Shown here: positions 45,227-55,825 of the stretch, in pieces
Position numbering within the stretch: the first letter of the stretch is position 1
Layout of the letters: each line of letters opens with the position of its first letter
NCBI RefSeq assembly: GCF_902459465.1
Contig: NC_047066.1
Span: 7,567,047-7,631,046, forward strand
Reading direction: 5' to 3'
Source of the DNA: Asterias rubens
Lineage: Eukaryota; Echinodermata; Asteroidea; Forcipulatida; Asteriidae
Length of the DNA stretch: 64,000 nucleotides
Translations under genes and position numbers: made by a program
Notes under the pieces: generated by a model
Told to the model about the DNA's origin: nothing
Seen by the model: the letters and a program-made list of their open reading frames with translations, nothing else
Databases searched by the model: none

Positions 45227-45645
45227 AATTTAAGTATTACAAATTTAAAAAACACAATTAATAACTAAAAGGTTAATTAACTTCCAGGCATCCTTGGGTT
45301 TCTAGTAGTTTCAATAATACGTGACCATGCTTAGTAAGCCTAAAGCCAACAATAGCCACGAAAAGAAACACAAATCAGGCAACACAAGAAGTTCGTGTAG
45401 CAAATAAAGGAATCAGTACTACCCAGGGCTAGAGCTACTCCAACAACGATTCATTTATAGCCCTAAGTGTTGGATGAGCCGGACGCAATCACAAGTGCTC
45501 TGATTTTGCTGGTATCTCACTCTTCAAAATTCGATTGTAAAGACAAATAAATATTTCTACCACATGTGATGTGAATGAGTTTAATACAACAGAAAACGCC
45601 ACATCGGTATCAATATTATTAACTGTCGATCCGAAAGCATTCATC

Positions 45646-47565
45646 ATGTTGATGAAACGCATGCAAACATTTGTTTCGCAAAAACTACTCGTCATATTTG
45701 CGTCTTTTTTCGTCATTGCTGTGACTCACACGGCTGCGCACGACGGAGTGACGTCATGTAACCATCTACAGACGAACGAGTTTTTTCCTGCCTTAAACAA
45801 GGAATTGCGCCTTGTTTCATACTGGGAGAAGATAACACGATCGCCTGTCATCTGTGTGAGTTATTGTCACTCTGATCCTAACTGTCAATCGGTGAATTAT
45901 CACACCAGCAGTCATCTCTGTCAGCTTAACAATGTGACCCGGGCTCAGTATCCTGATGACTTCAAGACCCTCTACGGCAGCTTGTACTTCGATGGCGATG
46001 CTAACACAAGTCTACTCTCTCAAGACCCCACACCGTCTGTTGGCACTTCCACACCTTCTGTTGCGTGGACTACCTCAGCACCTTCTACGCAGCCTGACAC
46101 GACCCTTTCCTCTGCGTCCATCCCAAAACCCTCTACACAATCTCTTAGTGCAACTCTCTTGCCATCTGAGCCTATCAAAACATCATCTGCAGATCCTACC
46201 GCCCTTCTCACTACCTTGCTAAATCCAACCACCGTCTCACGACCTTACACATCTCTCTCTTCAGCCATCAACGAAGTACCCAGCAGTACAACTACGGCTG
46301 TCACCACTGTGCAACCCGCAGAACCCACTGAGCAGACCACACTAACGGAGACAACTCGGACCCCTTCGCAAAAAACATTCTCTACACCTCCAACCACAAC
46401 TCTCTCGTCATTGACCACCGAGCCCCTTCACACCGCCAGTTGTACAGGTCAACATTCAAGTGGCGTCTACACAATATATCCTGACGGGTTCAGTGGGGGT
46501 CTGCAAGTCTACTGCGACATGGAGACAGACGGTGGAGGATGGATCGTCGTCCAGAGGCGTCAAGACGGCAGCGTTGACTTCAATCGCAACTGGGATGAGT
46601 ACCAGAATGGATTTGGCGACTTGTCCGGTGAATTCTGGCTTGGAAATGAGAAAATACGCATCTTGACTGAGTCTACTGGATCATGGCAATTGAGAGTTGA
46701 TTTGGAAAACACGAATGGAGAAAAATCAGTGTTTATATATTCTGACTTTCAGTTGTACAATGATGATACTTTTAGTGTGGGCTCGTTAAATTGGGAAACA
46801 AGCATTGCAGGTGACGCCCTTACGTGCAGCAATTATTGCAAATTTTCAACAAGAGACGTTGACAATCTTTATGGAGGTGGATGCCAGCCTACGGGAGGGT
46901 GGTGGTTTCATGATTGTCCGGAGTATTCTCTCAACAGTCCTTACAATGACATGGAGTGGATTACCTGGAGAGACGAAAATGATTACCCGTACCCCTTGAA
47001 ATCTTGCAGCATGAAAATTTTGCCTCGCTTCACCAGTTGTAGCGATATTCTTAGTACAGGTCAGCATGCAAGTGGCACCTACACAATATTTCCTTCTTAT
47101 TCCAGCAACAATGACCTTGAAGTCTACTGCGACATGGAGACAGACGGCGGAGGATGGATCGTCATCCAGAGGCGTCAAGACGGCAGCGTTGACTTCAATC
47201 GCAACTGGGATGAGTACCAGAATGGATTTGGCGACTTGTCCGGTGAATTCTGGCTTGGAAATGAGAACGTACGCCTCTTGACTGAGTTTACTGGATTTTG
47301 GCAATTGCGAGTTGAATTGGAAAACAAAAACGGAGAAAAGGCAACGTGTTCGTGTGCGGACGTGTCGGTAATTGGTGAATTGTTGTATGTGATGGGTATT
47401 TGTCAGACCACGGCTCAGCCTACGGCTGTAGTAGGGTGGTGGGATAAGTTTTGCTTTGATTTCTATTATTATTATCCTGTCAAATGGCGTACATTGGAAA
47501 TAAATAATGGTACTGAACCGTTCCCTCTGAAAACTTGCAGCATAAAAATAAAAATACAGGACTAA
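45646..47565 (+). CDS. Secreted PAN / mucin-like stalk / double FReD protein (single exon)
   Basis: An uninterrupted frame of 639 residues from the ATG at 45646; in-frame ATGs at 45652 and 45661 are alternatives, the last giving MQTFVSQKLLVIFASFFVIA. There is a hydrophobic signal peptide, then a PAN/apple-type module (about residues 37-114, with ITRSPVICVSYCHSDPNCQS and HLCQLNNVTRAQYP). A Ser/Thr/Pro-rich stalk follows (about 119-263), likely O-glycosylated. Then come two fibrinogen-related domains, about 265-460 and 464-639. The first has VYCDMETDGGGWIVVQRRQD, FWLGNEKIRILTE, KFSTRDVDN (the Ca2+-site motif) and GGWWFHDC. The second keeps the front half but has lost the FST.D.DN loop and has an aberrant tail (GWWDKFCFDFYYYY). 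FReDs bind sugars or acetyl groups in ficolin-like lectins, so an extracellular recognition role is inferred. No introns are visible. The combination of domains is not one I can name. Confidence 0.85.
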   Translation: MLMKRMQTFVSQKLLVIFASFFVIAVTHTAAHDGVTSCNHLQTNEFFPALNKELRLVSYWEKITRSPVICVSYCHSDPNCQSVNYHTSSHLCQLNNVTRAQYPDDFKTLYGSLYFDGDANTSLLSQDPTPSVGTSTPSVAWTTSAPSTQPDTTLSSASIPKPSTQSLSATLLPSEPIKTSSADPTALLTTLLNPTTVSRPYTSLSSAINEVPSSTTTAVTTVQPAEPTEQTTLTETTRTPSQKTFSTPPTTTLSSLTTEPLHTASCTGQHSSGVYTIYPDGFSGGLQVYCDMETDGGGWIVVQRRQDGSVDFNRNWDEYQNGFGDLSGEFWLGNEKIRILTESTGSWQLRVDLENTNGEKSVFIYSDFQLYNDDTFSVGSLNWETSIAGDALTCSNYCKFSTRDVDNLYGGGCQPTGGWWFHDCPEYSLNSPYNDMEWITWRDENDYPYPLKSCSMKILPRFTSCSDILSTGQHASGTYTIFPSYSSNNDLEVYCDMETDGGGWIVIQRRQDGSVDFNRNWDEYQNGFGDLSGEFWLGNENVRLLTEFTGFWQLRVELENKNGEKATCSCADVSVIGELLYVMGICQTTAQPTAVVGWWDKFCFDFYYYYPVKWRTLEINNGTEPFPLKTCSIKIKIQD

Positions 47566-48028
47566 TAGATCGGTTCCCCATTTAAAAATATATTGTGGTT
47601 GCATCTTTCATACCTTGATGTTAAAATGTTACCTTTTGGCGATACCATTTTACACTGTCTCACTGACAAAGGCAACTAACATAGTCTCTCACTCATGTCA
47701 ACCTCGCTAACCGAGTACTGCTCTTTGTTCTACCCTACTACCATTGTTTTGGACACGTCCCCGTTGGTTTTGTACACGAAAGCGAAGCGAGGACATCCTC
47801 ACTTTGTCAAATACACGGATCCCTTTTGCTGAAATCCTCGGTTCCAAATGTAGACATGCTCACATACACCAACAAGAAGGCGGGATCAATCAAACTTACA
47901 GCAAATTTTTGGTTACGCAAACAAAAGATGAATATAAATTTGGACAAATTAATGATAAATTTATGGATCACTATTAATGTTGAAACCCAATATTTGAAGG
48001 TGGTGGATATCAATATTAGGGAGGTTAA
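47566..48028 (+). other. 3' flank of first FReD gene
   Basis: No AATAAA directly follows the stop, and no other coding signature is seen. 49200-50900 further on is homologous to 53560-54690, the flank of the second gene. Confidence 0.4.
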
Positions 48029-48610
48029 GATGCACGTTACGCGAGCAAATACGTGTACGTGAACGTCCGAAAATTGTGTTGTTAAAGCCATTGGACCCTT
48101 TCGGTAAACAGTACTGTCCAAGGCCCACACTTCGTGTATCACAACTTCTATATCAAATAACAAACCTGTGAAAATTTAGGCTCAATCGGTCATCGGAGTC
48201 GGGAGAAAATAACGGGAAAACCCACCCCCGTATCCGCGCGTTTCGCCGTGTCATGACTCTCGATATCGAGCGATATCGAGAATTGATATTGTTTCACTGT
48301 TTTCTTAAAAAGTAAAGCATTTCATGGAATAATAATTGTAAGAGAAGTCTTCCACCACTACCTTCTGTAAACCCTGTAAGTTACTTTGAAATCTGTGAAC
48401 TTTAATTTGTTTCTGTACCGAAAGGGTCCAATGGCTTTAAAACCACACGTTTTGAGCATACGTGAACTTACCATTTTTTCACGTCAGGTACGTACATGCA
48501 GACGTATACGTGAGCATGCAATAAACCCAAAGTGGTGACATAACCTATATATAAGCAACACAATTTTCTGACGTTCACGTTCACATATATTGCTCGCGTA
48601 ACGTACATCA
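48029..48610. mobile_element. Fold-back element F4 (copy 1) with nested MITE M2
   Basis: The outer ends are TGCACGTTACGCGAGCA and the complement TGCTCGCGTAACGTACA. Further in, GTACGTGAACGTCCGAAAAT pairs with TTTTCTGACGTTCACGTTCA. It is split by M2 at 48082-48440. Confidence 0.8.
48082..48440 (+). mobile_element. MITE M2, intact copy
   Basis: 359 bp. The left end TTAAAGCCATTGGACCCTTT followed by CGGTA is the exact complement of the right end TACCGAAAGGGTCCAATGGC followed by TTTAA. It contains a CGATATCGAG repeat near its centre. It is inserted into F4. Confidence 0.9.
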
Positions 48611-49199
48611 AACCACCGCAACATATCTTTTTGTTGTGGCATAACTTAGTTTGTTGATTGTTATTTTGCATCTCATTGTTAGTGCTGGTAATTTTGATTA
48701 TTGAAAATAAGTGATAGCTACATTTATTCAACACATTTTGCCGTTATTGAAGAAAACCTATTGTTTATGTTTATTTCTTAGTATTGGCCGCTCAATTTTC
48801 GTGAAACGGTGTAATGCGTTTTGTATAGAGCATTGTTCTGATCGTCATAATCAAAACGGTAACCGAGCTCACAATTCGGTTGTCGTTCAGTCTGAAGAGC
48901 AGAACCAACGACCAACAACCGAAACAGTTTTTGGTTGGGGTCGCCAAAACGCACTCCTACTGTAGATGTAATTTTGTAGCATTTAAAATAATTGGTGTCT
49001 TTAATAAATAATATGTCAAATCTTGTCGGATTGTAATAAGTCTGGACTTGTGAGGTACTGTGTGTTGTACTTTGACAATTGAGTTCATTACTCTATACTG
49101 AGAATCAACTCAGATTGAGGGCGCTAACACAACTCTTGTTACTGAGTGGCAGTGTCAGATTATTTTTGGTGTGACTTATTTGCATTATGCATGTTACCG

Positions 49200-50900
49200 G
49201 TACACTTGGAAGAGGGCGTTTAGAAATGCAGCTTGCGATATTTTCACACATATTTCTTAAGATTTTGAGATATACATTGAAATATGCACGATTAACTTAT
49301 TGTATTCATTCGCCGTTAATCAATGATTGATCCAGAACGAAAACAAATTATAACCTTAAAAGTTATGATTTTAATTTTAATTTATGGACTACCAGATGTT
49401 AAAAGAATGTGCGAAAGAACATAAGATGATTAACAAACAAAGACAAAATTTAAATAAAAATAAGAAAATATAGTAAAGGAAATTATTTGTTTTCTTCAAA
49501 GACTGGATCCATCAATGATTGTATAATAGTAAGACATTTTGTAGCTAAAATTGTAACAAAGTAATAATTGTTAGTTGATAAAGTGACGTCATTGCTACAG
49601 CTGTTAAGTCAGCAAGGTTAGATGAATATTAAAAAGATGAGACTTTGTAGTTTTTTGACAGAAATTGTAACGCTTATGGTGAAGTTGTAGTTTTTTTCCC
49701 GAAAACATTATGGTATCAAATTAAAGTTGACATCTAGTCGAATTTTCCTGAATAATTCGAAGTATCGTTGTTCTGCTTTTGGCTCAAAGGTTGGGCCCAA
49801 AGCTGTAGAATAATTGCGGAATTCGAAAGTGGGTGCTATTTAGTACGCTGCTCAATATTTGTGTGAAGATATAACGTTCAAAGATGTTAATTCAATGCAA
49901 AGATTTGTACGGGGAAAGTTCCACTGGCTGACACTTTTAATGTGAATTAGTTTTATAATTGTTAGAAGGAGTATTTTATGTTTTCTCAGACGCAAAGTGT
50001 TTACTTATTTCTGTATGTATTCAATATTGTAAGAGTTGTAACTGTGTATTAGAAATATTGAAGCTTTCAAAGTTTGATTCTTAGTACCTGATAATAGATT
50101 CTAACAACAGTTATGACGATTTAAAAAAACAACAATAAGATTCCCTCTCTGTTCCCCCTACCCCCTCCTTTAATTAATTCGAAGCTTCGCTTCAACAAGA
50201 TTCATCAAACAGTAACATCCATAAACTGTAAGAAACTAGAAACACCAAACAGATGTCTCGTGATGACCAAGAAGGAAGACTCTCAGGTTCATTTGAGAAG
50301 CAGATGAATAAGACCAACCCAAACTCCACACCAAGCAATCGAGATACCAAAACCTCGTTATCTCAAAAGATATCCCTCCGCCACTAAATAAATAAAGTCC
50401 CGCTCGGTTTGTATTCATTGGGCGAGTGTTTTTGAAGTGTGAACAAAAAGAACAAAGCTACAATTGATAGGTAACCATGATCGAATCGATAGTTTTCAAA
50501 CACGCGGCAGAAACATTTCGCATCTTGTGTAATATATCCTACCTAATGATATATTACAACCCATTGTGATGAGGTTTAAAACTGTCGAATGTATATCTGG
50601 AATTATAATATTGTGATAACACTGTTTACTTTATTAATAAATGTGATTGTAAAATGTTAAAACAAATGCACCAAAGTAGATAATAAAATAGCACAAAATC
50701 AAGCTTGTTTCTGATTGTCAGTCAGTATGGTTGTTTCTTGTTTTTGTTGTAGCTATTTGGATTGTTGTAACTATCGTATCGTCATAGGGTATGTTTATTG
50801 TATTCATGGCTAGTCATTCAATTGTTTTCCACACTTTCAATTTGATGTTCCACTTTGCATCAATAACGATAAAGTTATAAACAAAGTCGACGATCAAACA
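49200..50900 (+). repeat. Duplicated flank D (copy 1)
   Basis: Blocks such as TAATCAATGATTGATCCAGA, GACTGGATCCATCAATGA, AAAGTGACGTCATTGCTA and GGGAAAGTTCCACTGGCTGA recur in the same order at 53560-54690. The latter part recurs inverted at 58650-59210. No protein-coding signal. It appears to have been copied together with the FReD genes. Confidence 0.75.
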
Positions 50901-51324
50901 GATCTGCGCTCATAACAGTACTCCAATCGACACATCAAGTTATCTTTACCAAATATTACCAAATACTTAGTTTTAAATTGTTATACCTTGGCAGTTTTTT
51001 TCTAAACCAGCTGAAATCAAACCCTTTAAAATAAAACCATTCACCCTCTCTGCTCAATTGAATCCTAACCGTTCAATACTAAATCAATAGAGCCTTCATC
51101 GAAGTTATTATCTACGCAGGAAATTGGCTTTCCAGCCCATCTTTCCGATCGTTACAGTTTTAAGACTATTTCTGGTGTAATATATGGGGAACAATTAAGG
51201 TGTTTAGATGATTATGACCGTAAAAAAGTCAATACTAATATTTAACATCCTGTTTGATGGAGGCAGTGTGAGTTAATTTAATGGCCCGTTGTTTCCACTC
51301 GACTTAACACTAATAGCTAGAATC

Positions 51325-51330
51325 TATAAA
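51325..51330 (+). promoter_or_regulatory. TATA box of second FReD gene
   Basis: TATAAA followed by GGACGG, 125 bp before the start codon. The aligned inverted copy near 60064 reads CATAAA, so the box is damaged there. About 230 bp of upstream sequence is also shared with that copy. Confidence 0.55.
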
Positions 51331-51454
51331 GGACGGACAGATTCAGCGAGTGTGCCATTCTAGAAGAGTGTGTGATGCCAGCAACACTTTCAACAACCAC
51401 AAGAACGCATTGAACTCTGCTCGTTGACATTTCAAAACCCTAAAAACAGGCATT

Positions 51455-52768
51455 ATGGTTTCTCAAAAGATATTGGTCTTTGCCTTCACTCTTTTCGGTT
51501 TCAATCAATTAACTGTTGCTGCTTCATCTTCATTTAGCAACTATATAATGATGCGAGAGTTTGTCTCTGCCTCAAACAAGGAACTGCGTCTTGTTCCATA
51601 CTGGGAGAAGATAACACGATCTCCTGTCATCTGTGTGAGTTATTGCCACTCTGATCCTAACTGTCAATCGGTGAATTATCACACCAGCAGTCATCTCTGT
51701 CAGCTGAACAATGTGACCAGGGCTCAGTATCCTGATGACTTCAACACCCTCTACGGCAGCTTGTACTTCGATGCCAGTGCAAACACAAGCCTACTCTCTC
51801 AAGATGCAACGCCGTCTGTTGACACTTCCAACCCTTATGTGGGGTGGACTTCCTCAGCACCTTCTACGGAGCCTGACAGGATCCCCTCCTCTGCGTCAAC
51901 CCCAGAACCCTCAACACAATCTCTCACCTCAGCACCTTCTACGCAGCCTGACACGACCCTTTCCTCTGCGTCCATCCCAAAACCCTTAAAACTTTATCCA
52001 ACAACCGTCACCACCACTGTGCAACCAGTAGAACCCACTGATCAGACCACACTAACCGATAAAACTCGGACCCCTTCTCAAAAAACGTTCTCTACACCTC
52101 CAACCGCAACTCCCGTGTCAGTGACAGAGCCCTGGAAGCTTACTAGCTGTAAGCAGCTTCTTGAAGCAGGTGTTCATGAGAGTGGCGTCTACACAATATT
52201 TCCTCTTGAATTCACCGATGGTCTGGAAGTCTACTGCGACATGGAGACAGACGGTGGTGGATGGATCGTCATCCAGAGGCGTCAAGACGGCAGCGTTAAC
52301 TTCAACCGCAACTGGGCCGAGTACCGGGATGGATTTGGCGACTTGTCCGGTGGATTCTGGCTTGGAAATGAGAAAATACGCATCCTGACTGAGTCTTTTG
52401 GACCATGGCAATTGAGAGTTGTTGCGGAAGACCCGTTGGGTAACTATTATGTGTCTGATTATTTCGGATTTAGTATTACAGGAGCCAACTATAATGTTGA
52501 CTATAGTAGCTACAGCGTCTTAAATGTTGAGAGTAGTACGGGCATTAAAGGAAAGCCATTTTCAACCGCAGACAGAATCAATTATGACGGTTCTGCTGTA
52601 AACTGTCCATCGGCACCAGCAGGTGGGTGGTGGTTCGCTGATGACTGTAAGGACAACCTCAATGGTCCATATGAGAGTATTTCAGTGGAGGGGATTCCTT
52701 TTTGCTGCTTCATAAGGTTGGGGACATCGGTAGCGATTACATCTTGCCGCATGGAAATCAGGATTTAA
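51455..52768 (+). CDS. Secreted PAN / mucin-like stalk / single FReD protein (single exon)
   Basis: 437 residues without introns. The start MVSQKILVFAFTLFGFNQLT is a clear signal peptide. The PAN/apple module (about 30-112) is almost identical to that of the first gene (SYCHSDPNCQSVNYHTSSHL). The stalk (about 113-226) is Ser/Thr/Pro-rich and contains an internal duplication of APSTQPDTTLSSASIPKP-like text. The FReD (about 229-437) has CKQLLEAGVHESGVYTIFP, VYCDMETDGGGWIVIQRRQD, FWLGNEKIRILTE, FSTADRIN in place of the usual FST.D.DN, and GGWWFADDCKDNLNGPY. The protein is complete, but its calcium site is altered. It is a paralogue of 45646-47565 on the same strand. A fold-back element starts 16 bp after the stop, so the 3' UTR must run through it. 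Role inferred as extracellular recognition or adhesion. Confidence 0.87.
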   Translation: MVSQKILVFAFTLFGFNQLTVAASSSFSNYIMMREFVSASNKELRLVPYWEKITRSPVICVSYCHSDPNCQSVNYHTSSHLCQLNNVTRAQYPDDFNTLYGSLYFDASANTSLLSQDATPSVDTSNPYVGWTSSAPSTEPDRIPSSASTPEPSTQSLTSAPSTQPDTTLSSASIPKPLKLYPTTVTTTVQPVEPTDQTTLTDKTRTPSQKTFSTPPTATPVSVTEPWKLTSCKQLLEAGVHESGVYTIFPLEFTDGLEVYCDMETDGGGWIVIQRRQDGSVNFNRNWAEYRDGFGDLSGGFWLGNEKIRILTESFGPWQLRVVAEDPLGNYYVSDYFGFSITGANYNVDYSSYSVLNVESSTGIKGKPFSTADRINYDGSAVNCPSAPAGGWWFADDCKDNLNGPYESISVEGIPFCCFIRLGTSVAITSCRMEIRI

Positions 52769-52783
52769 TCCGTGCTTTGCGTG

Positions 52784-53151
52784 CTGCACGTTACGCGTAC
52801 GTGAACGTGACAATTGTGTTTTTTAAATCTCACGTTTTTAGCATACGTGAACTTATCATTTTTAAAGTCATGTAAGCTGTTTAGCAGAAAATACTGCTTG
52901 ACAAATTTCTCTGCGTAGCACAAACTGAGTGGGCACCAGTCGCAAAAGTGTACACTTTATGAAATGATGGCTGGTAACCTGTTTTTGCTAAGCCAGATTT
53001 TTCTGTGCTAAGCAGGTGCTTACAGGCTTCATGAAACTTTGCCCAGACGCCATACGTGAGCATGCAATGAGCCCAAAGTGGTCTGTCGCCTAGAAACAAC
53101 ACAATTTCCTGACGTTCACGTTCACGTTCGCGTGTACGCTCGCGTAATGTC
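52784..53151. mobile_element. Fold-back element F4 (copy 2) with nested insert
   Basis: TGCACGTTACGCGTACGTGA pairs with ACGTTCGCGTGTACGCTCGC followed by GTAATG. The nested insert, 52867-53045, is of the GGGCACCAGTCGCAAAAGTG family also seen at 648-822. It begins 16 bp past the stop of the second FReD gene. Confidence 0.75.
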
Positions 53152-53160
53152 TCATCACCT

Positions 53161-53361
53161 ACTAAAGCCCGGTTCATACTTCCTGCGAATGCGAATGCAA
53201 AGCGAATCTTGACGTCACAAATTCGCAACGAACAATTCGCAGCAGTTGAACTCTGCTCTAATCCCTTGCGAATAATCGCTGCGAAAGGAGGGAGTGACGT
53301 CAAATTCACGTCAAATTCGCTTCACATTCGCATTCGCAGGAAGTATGAACCGGGCTTTAGT
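53161..53361. mobile_element. MITE M3, about 37-bp perfect terminal repeats
   Basis: It starts ACTAAAGCCCGGTTCATACT followed by TCCTGCGAATGCGAATG, with the exact complement at the right end. It directly abuts a fragment of FReD coding sequence. Confidence 0.9.
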
Positions 53362-53407
53362 CTACTGTGACATGGAATTAGACGGTGGAGGATGGTCAGT
53401 TTTCTAG
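53360..53407 (+). pseudogene. FReD gene fragment abutting MITE M3
   Basis: GTCTACTGTGACATGGAATT then AGACGGTGGAGGATGG encodes VYCDMELDGGGW, the opening of the FReD, and then runs into a stop at 53405. Nothing of the gene remains upstream except the MITE. Confidence 0.75.
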
Positions 53408-53559
53408 AACAATGCAGTGTACTGGTGTATGTTGTGTGAATTATGCATTGTGAGTATGCTGAGCTGTAAATTGTAGCATTGAAAACTATTGTAAACAATA
53501 AGTAAGTCTGAATATGAGGCAGACTCTTTTCTTAAAACTTTAGGATAAAATTGTTTAAA

Positions 53560-54690
53560 TGTGCATTATAAACTTGTTGTATTTACTAATCAATGATTGA
53601 TCCAGAATTTTAAAAAAGATATCAGATGTAACGATTTGACCCTATTCCAGACTACCAGTACGATTATAAAGTATTTTTTATAAGGAGAAGAAACAAAAAC
53701 ACACCCCAAAACAAGAAAAATAAAACCATCACAAAATCATAGTGAAGGGAAAGATTTCTGCTGTAAAGACTGGATCCATCAATGACATTTTGTAGATAAA
53801 GTTATTACAAAGTAATAACTGTAAGTTGGTAAAGTGACGTCATTGCTATTTGTAAAGTCAGCTAAAGGGTAGATGACTTTGTAGTTTTGGGATAGAAAGT
53901 ATCATGACTTTGGAGTACTTTTATCATTTTATAGTTTTATCGAAAACATTTTGGTTAAATATTAAAGGTGCCAACTAGTCGAACTGTTTCCGGATAATTC
54001 AAAAAATAAAATGTTGGTATGCTTTTGATCAAGGTTTTGATTCCAAAGTGGTTGAACAATTCAAAAGTGGGTGTGTGATATCTTGCGCTGCTCAAACATT
54101 TTGTGAAGATAACAAGGTCAAAGGTTTTAATTCAAGGCACCGAGTTACACACAGGGAAAGTTCCACTGGCTGACACAATTAATGTCTTTAGTTATCTTAT
54201 AAAAATGTAACTGGTTTCTTAAATGCAATGTGTTTACTTATTTCTGTAATTTTTTTAAGTTTTCTTGAATTTTGTTAAAACTCTAAGTAACTTTACTGTG
54301 TATAGATAAAACGAGCAGTTATGAACGATTTTAAAGAAAAATTCACAAGAGCAAACACGTGGCGGAACTACTTCTCATGGCGTAAGAACATCTCATAATG
54401 ATATTACAACATATGGTGATAGGGTTTCAGCTTGTGATCATCACTTCTCTCTATTGTTTATGATTGTGAAAAACAAAGTATTGCATGCACCAAAGTAGAA
54501 GAATAAAAGAGAACAAAACCAAATGTCGACCGTTAATTTCTTGGTCATTGTTCCCAATTGGATGATAGTAATTTTTGTGCCGTCATAGGTTAAGCATTCA
54601 TGGCTTATCAGCCAGTTGTTTTCCACACTGTCAATGTGATGTTCAACTTTGCATCAATAAAGATAAAGGTTTAAAAGGTCGATGAACAAA
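53560..54690 (+). repeat. Duplicated flank D (copy 2)
   Basis: Aligns in order with 49200-50900. 54130-54420 also aligns in reverse with 58720-59000 (for example GCAAACACGTGGCGGAACTA). Confidence 0.7.
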
Positions 54691-54790
54691 CAGATCCGCA
54701 CCCCAACCATAACTAGACATCACCACATACTTTTGAAAAAGCATTATTTTATTCTAGGGTTACATATTACAGAGTTATTACCGATACAAC

Positions 54791-54876
54791 TTCACTGGCA
54801 ACTGGGCGGGCACCTGAATGGAAAGGCTTGTCCGGTAAATTCTGAATAGGAACTGAGGACTTGCGCACCTTGAGTT
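54791..54876 (+). pseudogene. Decayed FReD fragment
   Basis: CTTCACTGGCAACTGGGC, TGTCCGGTAAATTCTGAATA and GGAACTGAGGACTTGCGCA match the NRNW..Y..GFGDLSG.FWLGNE coding stretch of the intact genes, but with stops and indels in every frame. Confidence 0.6.
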
Positions 54877-55379
54877 GCGTCAGGCCGTAGACTGGTCCCC
54901 TACGACAGGTATAGACTTTACGCTGCCTCAATAATGGTCATGTTCCTCGTATCAAATAGTAATAATGAATGCTAATCATCCTTTTGCGAACAGGGACCAG
55001 ACTATTTTGTTCTTCCAGCCTCGGTTTGAAAACATGTGACATCATTGGGAGATATTCAAGATAGCAGCACCATGATAAAGGTATATTTACAGAACCAGTG
55101 ACAACATTTGATACACTATACATGTACGCTACATGTACATGCATATAAGTATGTTTTATATGTACACGTGTATGTATAACTTGACTGCGAAAATAAAGGC
55201 GAGATCAACAGTACATCCGTACCACGTGACCGTCAGAATCTTGACGTAATCTCTAGGCCAAATCCCCCGCGTAGTTCGCGAGCCTCGAAGTATGACGTCA
55301 GCAGAATAGTCGGGCTACGTCAGGTCCATGTACTGCACTATACAATAACGTTTTTTAAATAAAGCAAAATGTTATTCTA

Positions 55380-55825
55380 CTACGCTTGGCACACTCCTTC
55401 GATGGACATCTTGCACACTGCAACTCGAGTCATTCGACAAGGAAAGTCGTTCCACTCACCAGTAAAGCCGTATTTGTTCAGCATCTCTGCACAGTTCTCC
55501 GCATCGATGCGGTCGCCGGTGTGGTGGTTGAAACTGCTGGGCTCATCTGGGGCCCAATTGGTGTAGTTTGGCGATACCAACTCGTCGTTGCACCGCCATG
55601 ACGCCACGTTCTCGAAATTATTGCAGTTGATACAGAAACTCTTTCTCCCCACCCTGAGCATCAGGTCGAACATGACTGCATTCTCTTCGTGAGAGCGAGG
55701 TGCAGCCAAAACGCCGCCAACCCTACGGCGTGATTTCTTCGCATTGGGCCAGTCTTTGGGTACGGTTGTCAGGCGGTACCACGCCCCGCACCAGTGCTGC
55801 CATCCAAAGGCGTTGCTGCTTGTAA
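55380..55825 (-). CDS. C-type lectin-like domain gene, last exon (possibly a pseudogene)
   Basis: The minus frame encodes a C-type lectin-like domain: GWQHWCGAWYRLT, VGGVLAAPRSHEENAVM, WAPDEPS, ENCAEM, GEWNDFPC and VAVCKM, then a stop at 55380. EPS stands where EPN/QPD sets sugar specificity, and WND is kept, so calcium-dependent binding is possible. The first core Cys (normally 4 residues before .LGG) is Arg (CGC), which leaves the last Cys unpaired. The frame is open to 55907, but residues upstream of about 55825 look non-domain. An acceptor at 55826-55827 would join in frame to a small exon at 56243-56293. Signal-peptide exons were not found. The gene lies inside the FReD cluster on the opposite strand. 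Confidence 0.7.

Noticed and set aside
45571-45645. Upstream extension of the first FReD frame
   Set aside because: It begins with GTG, not ATG; the first in-frame ATG is 45646, directly before the signal peptide.
46846-47604. Long minus-strand open frame of 252 codons
   Set aside because: Antisense shadow of the two FReDs; no family features.
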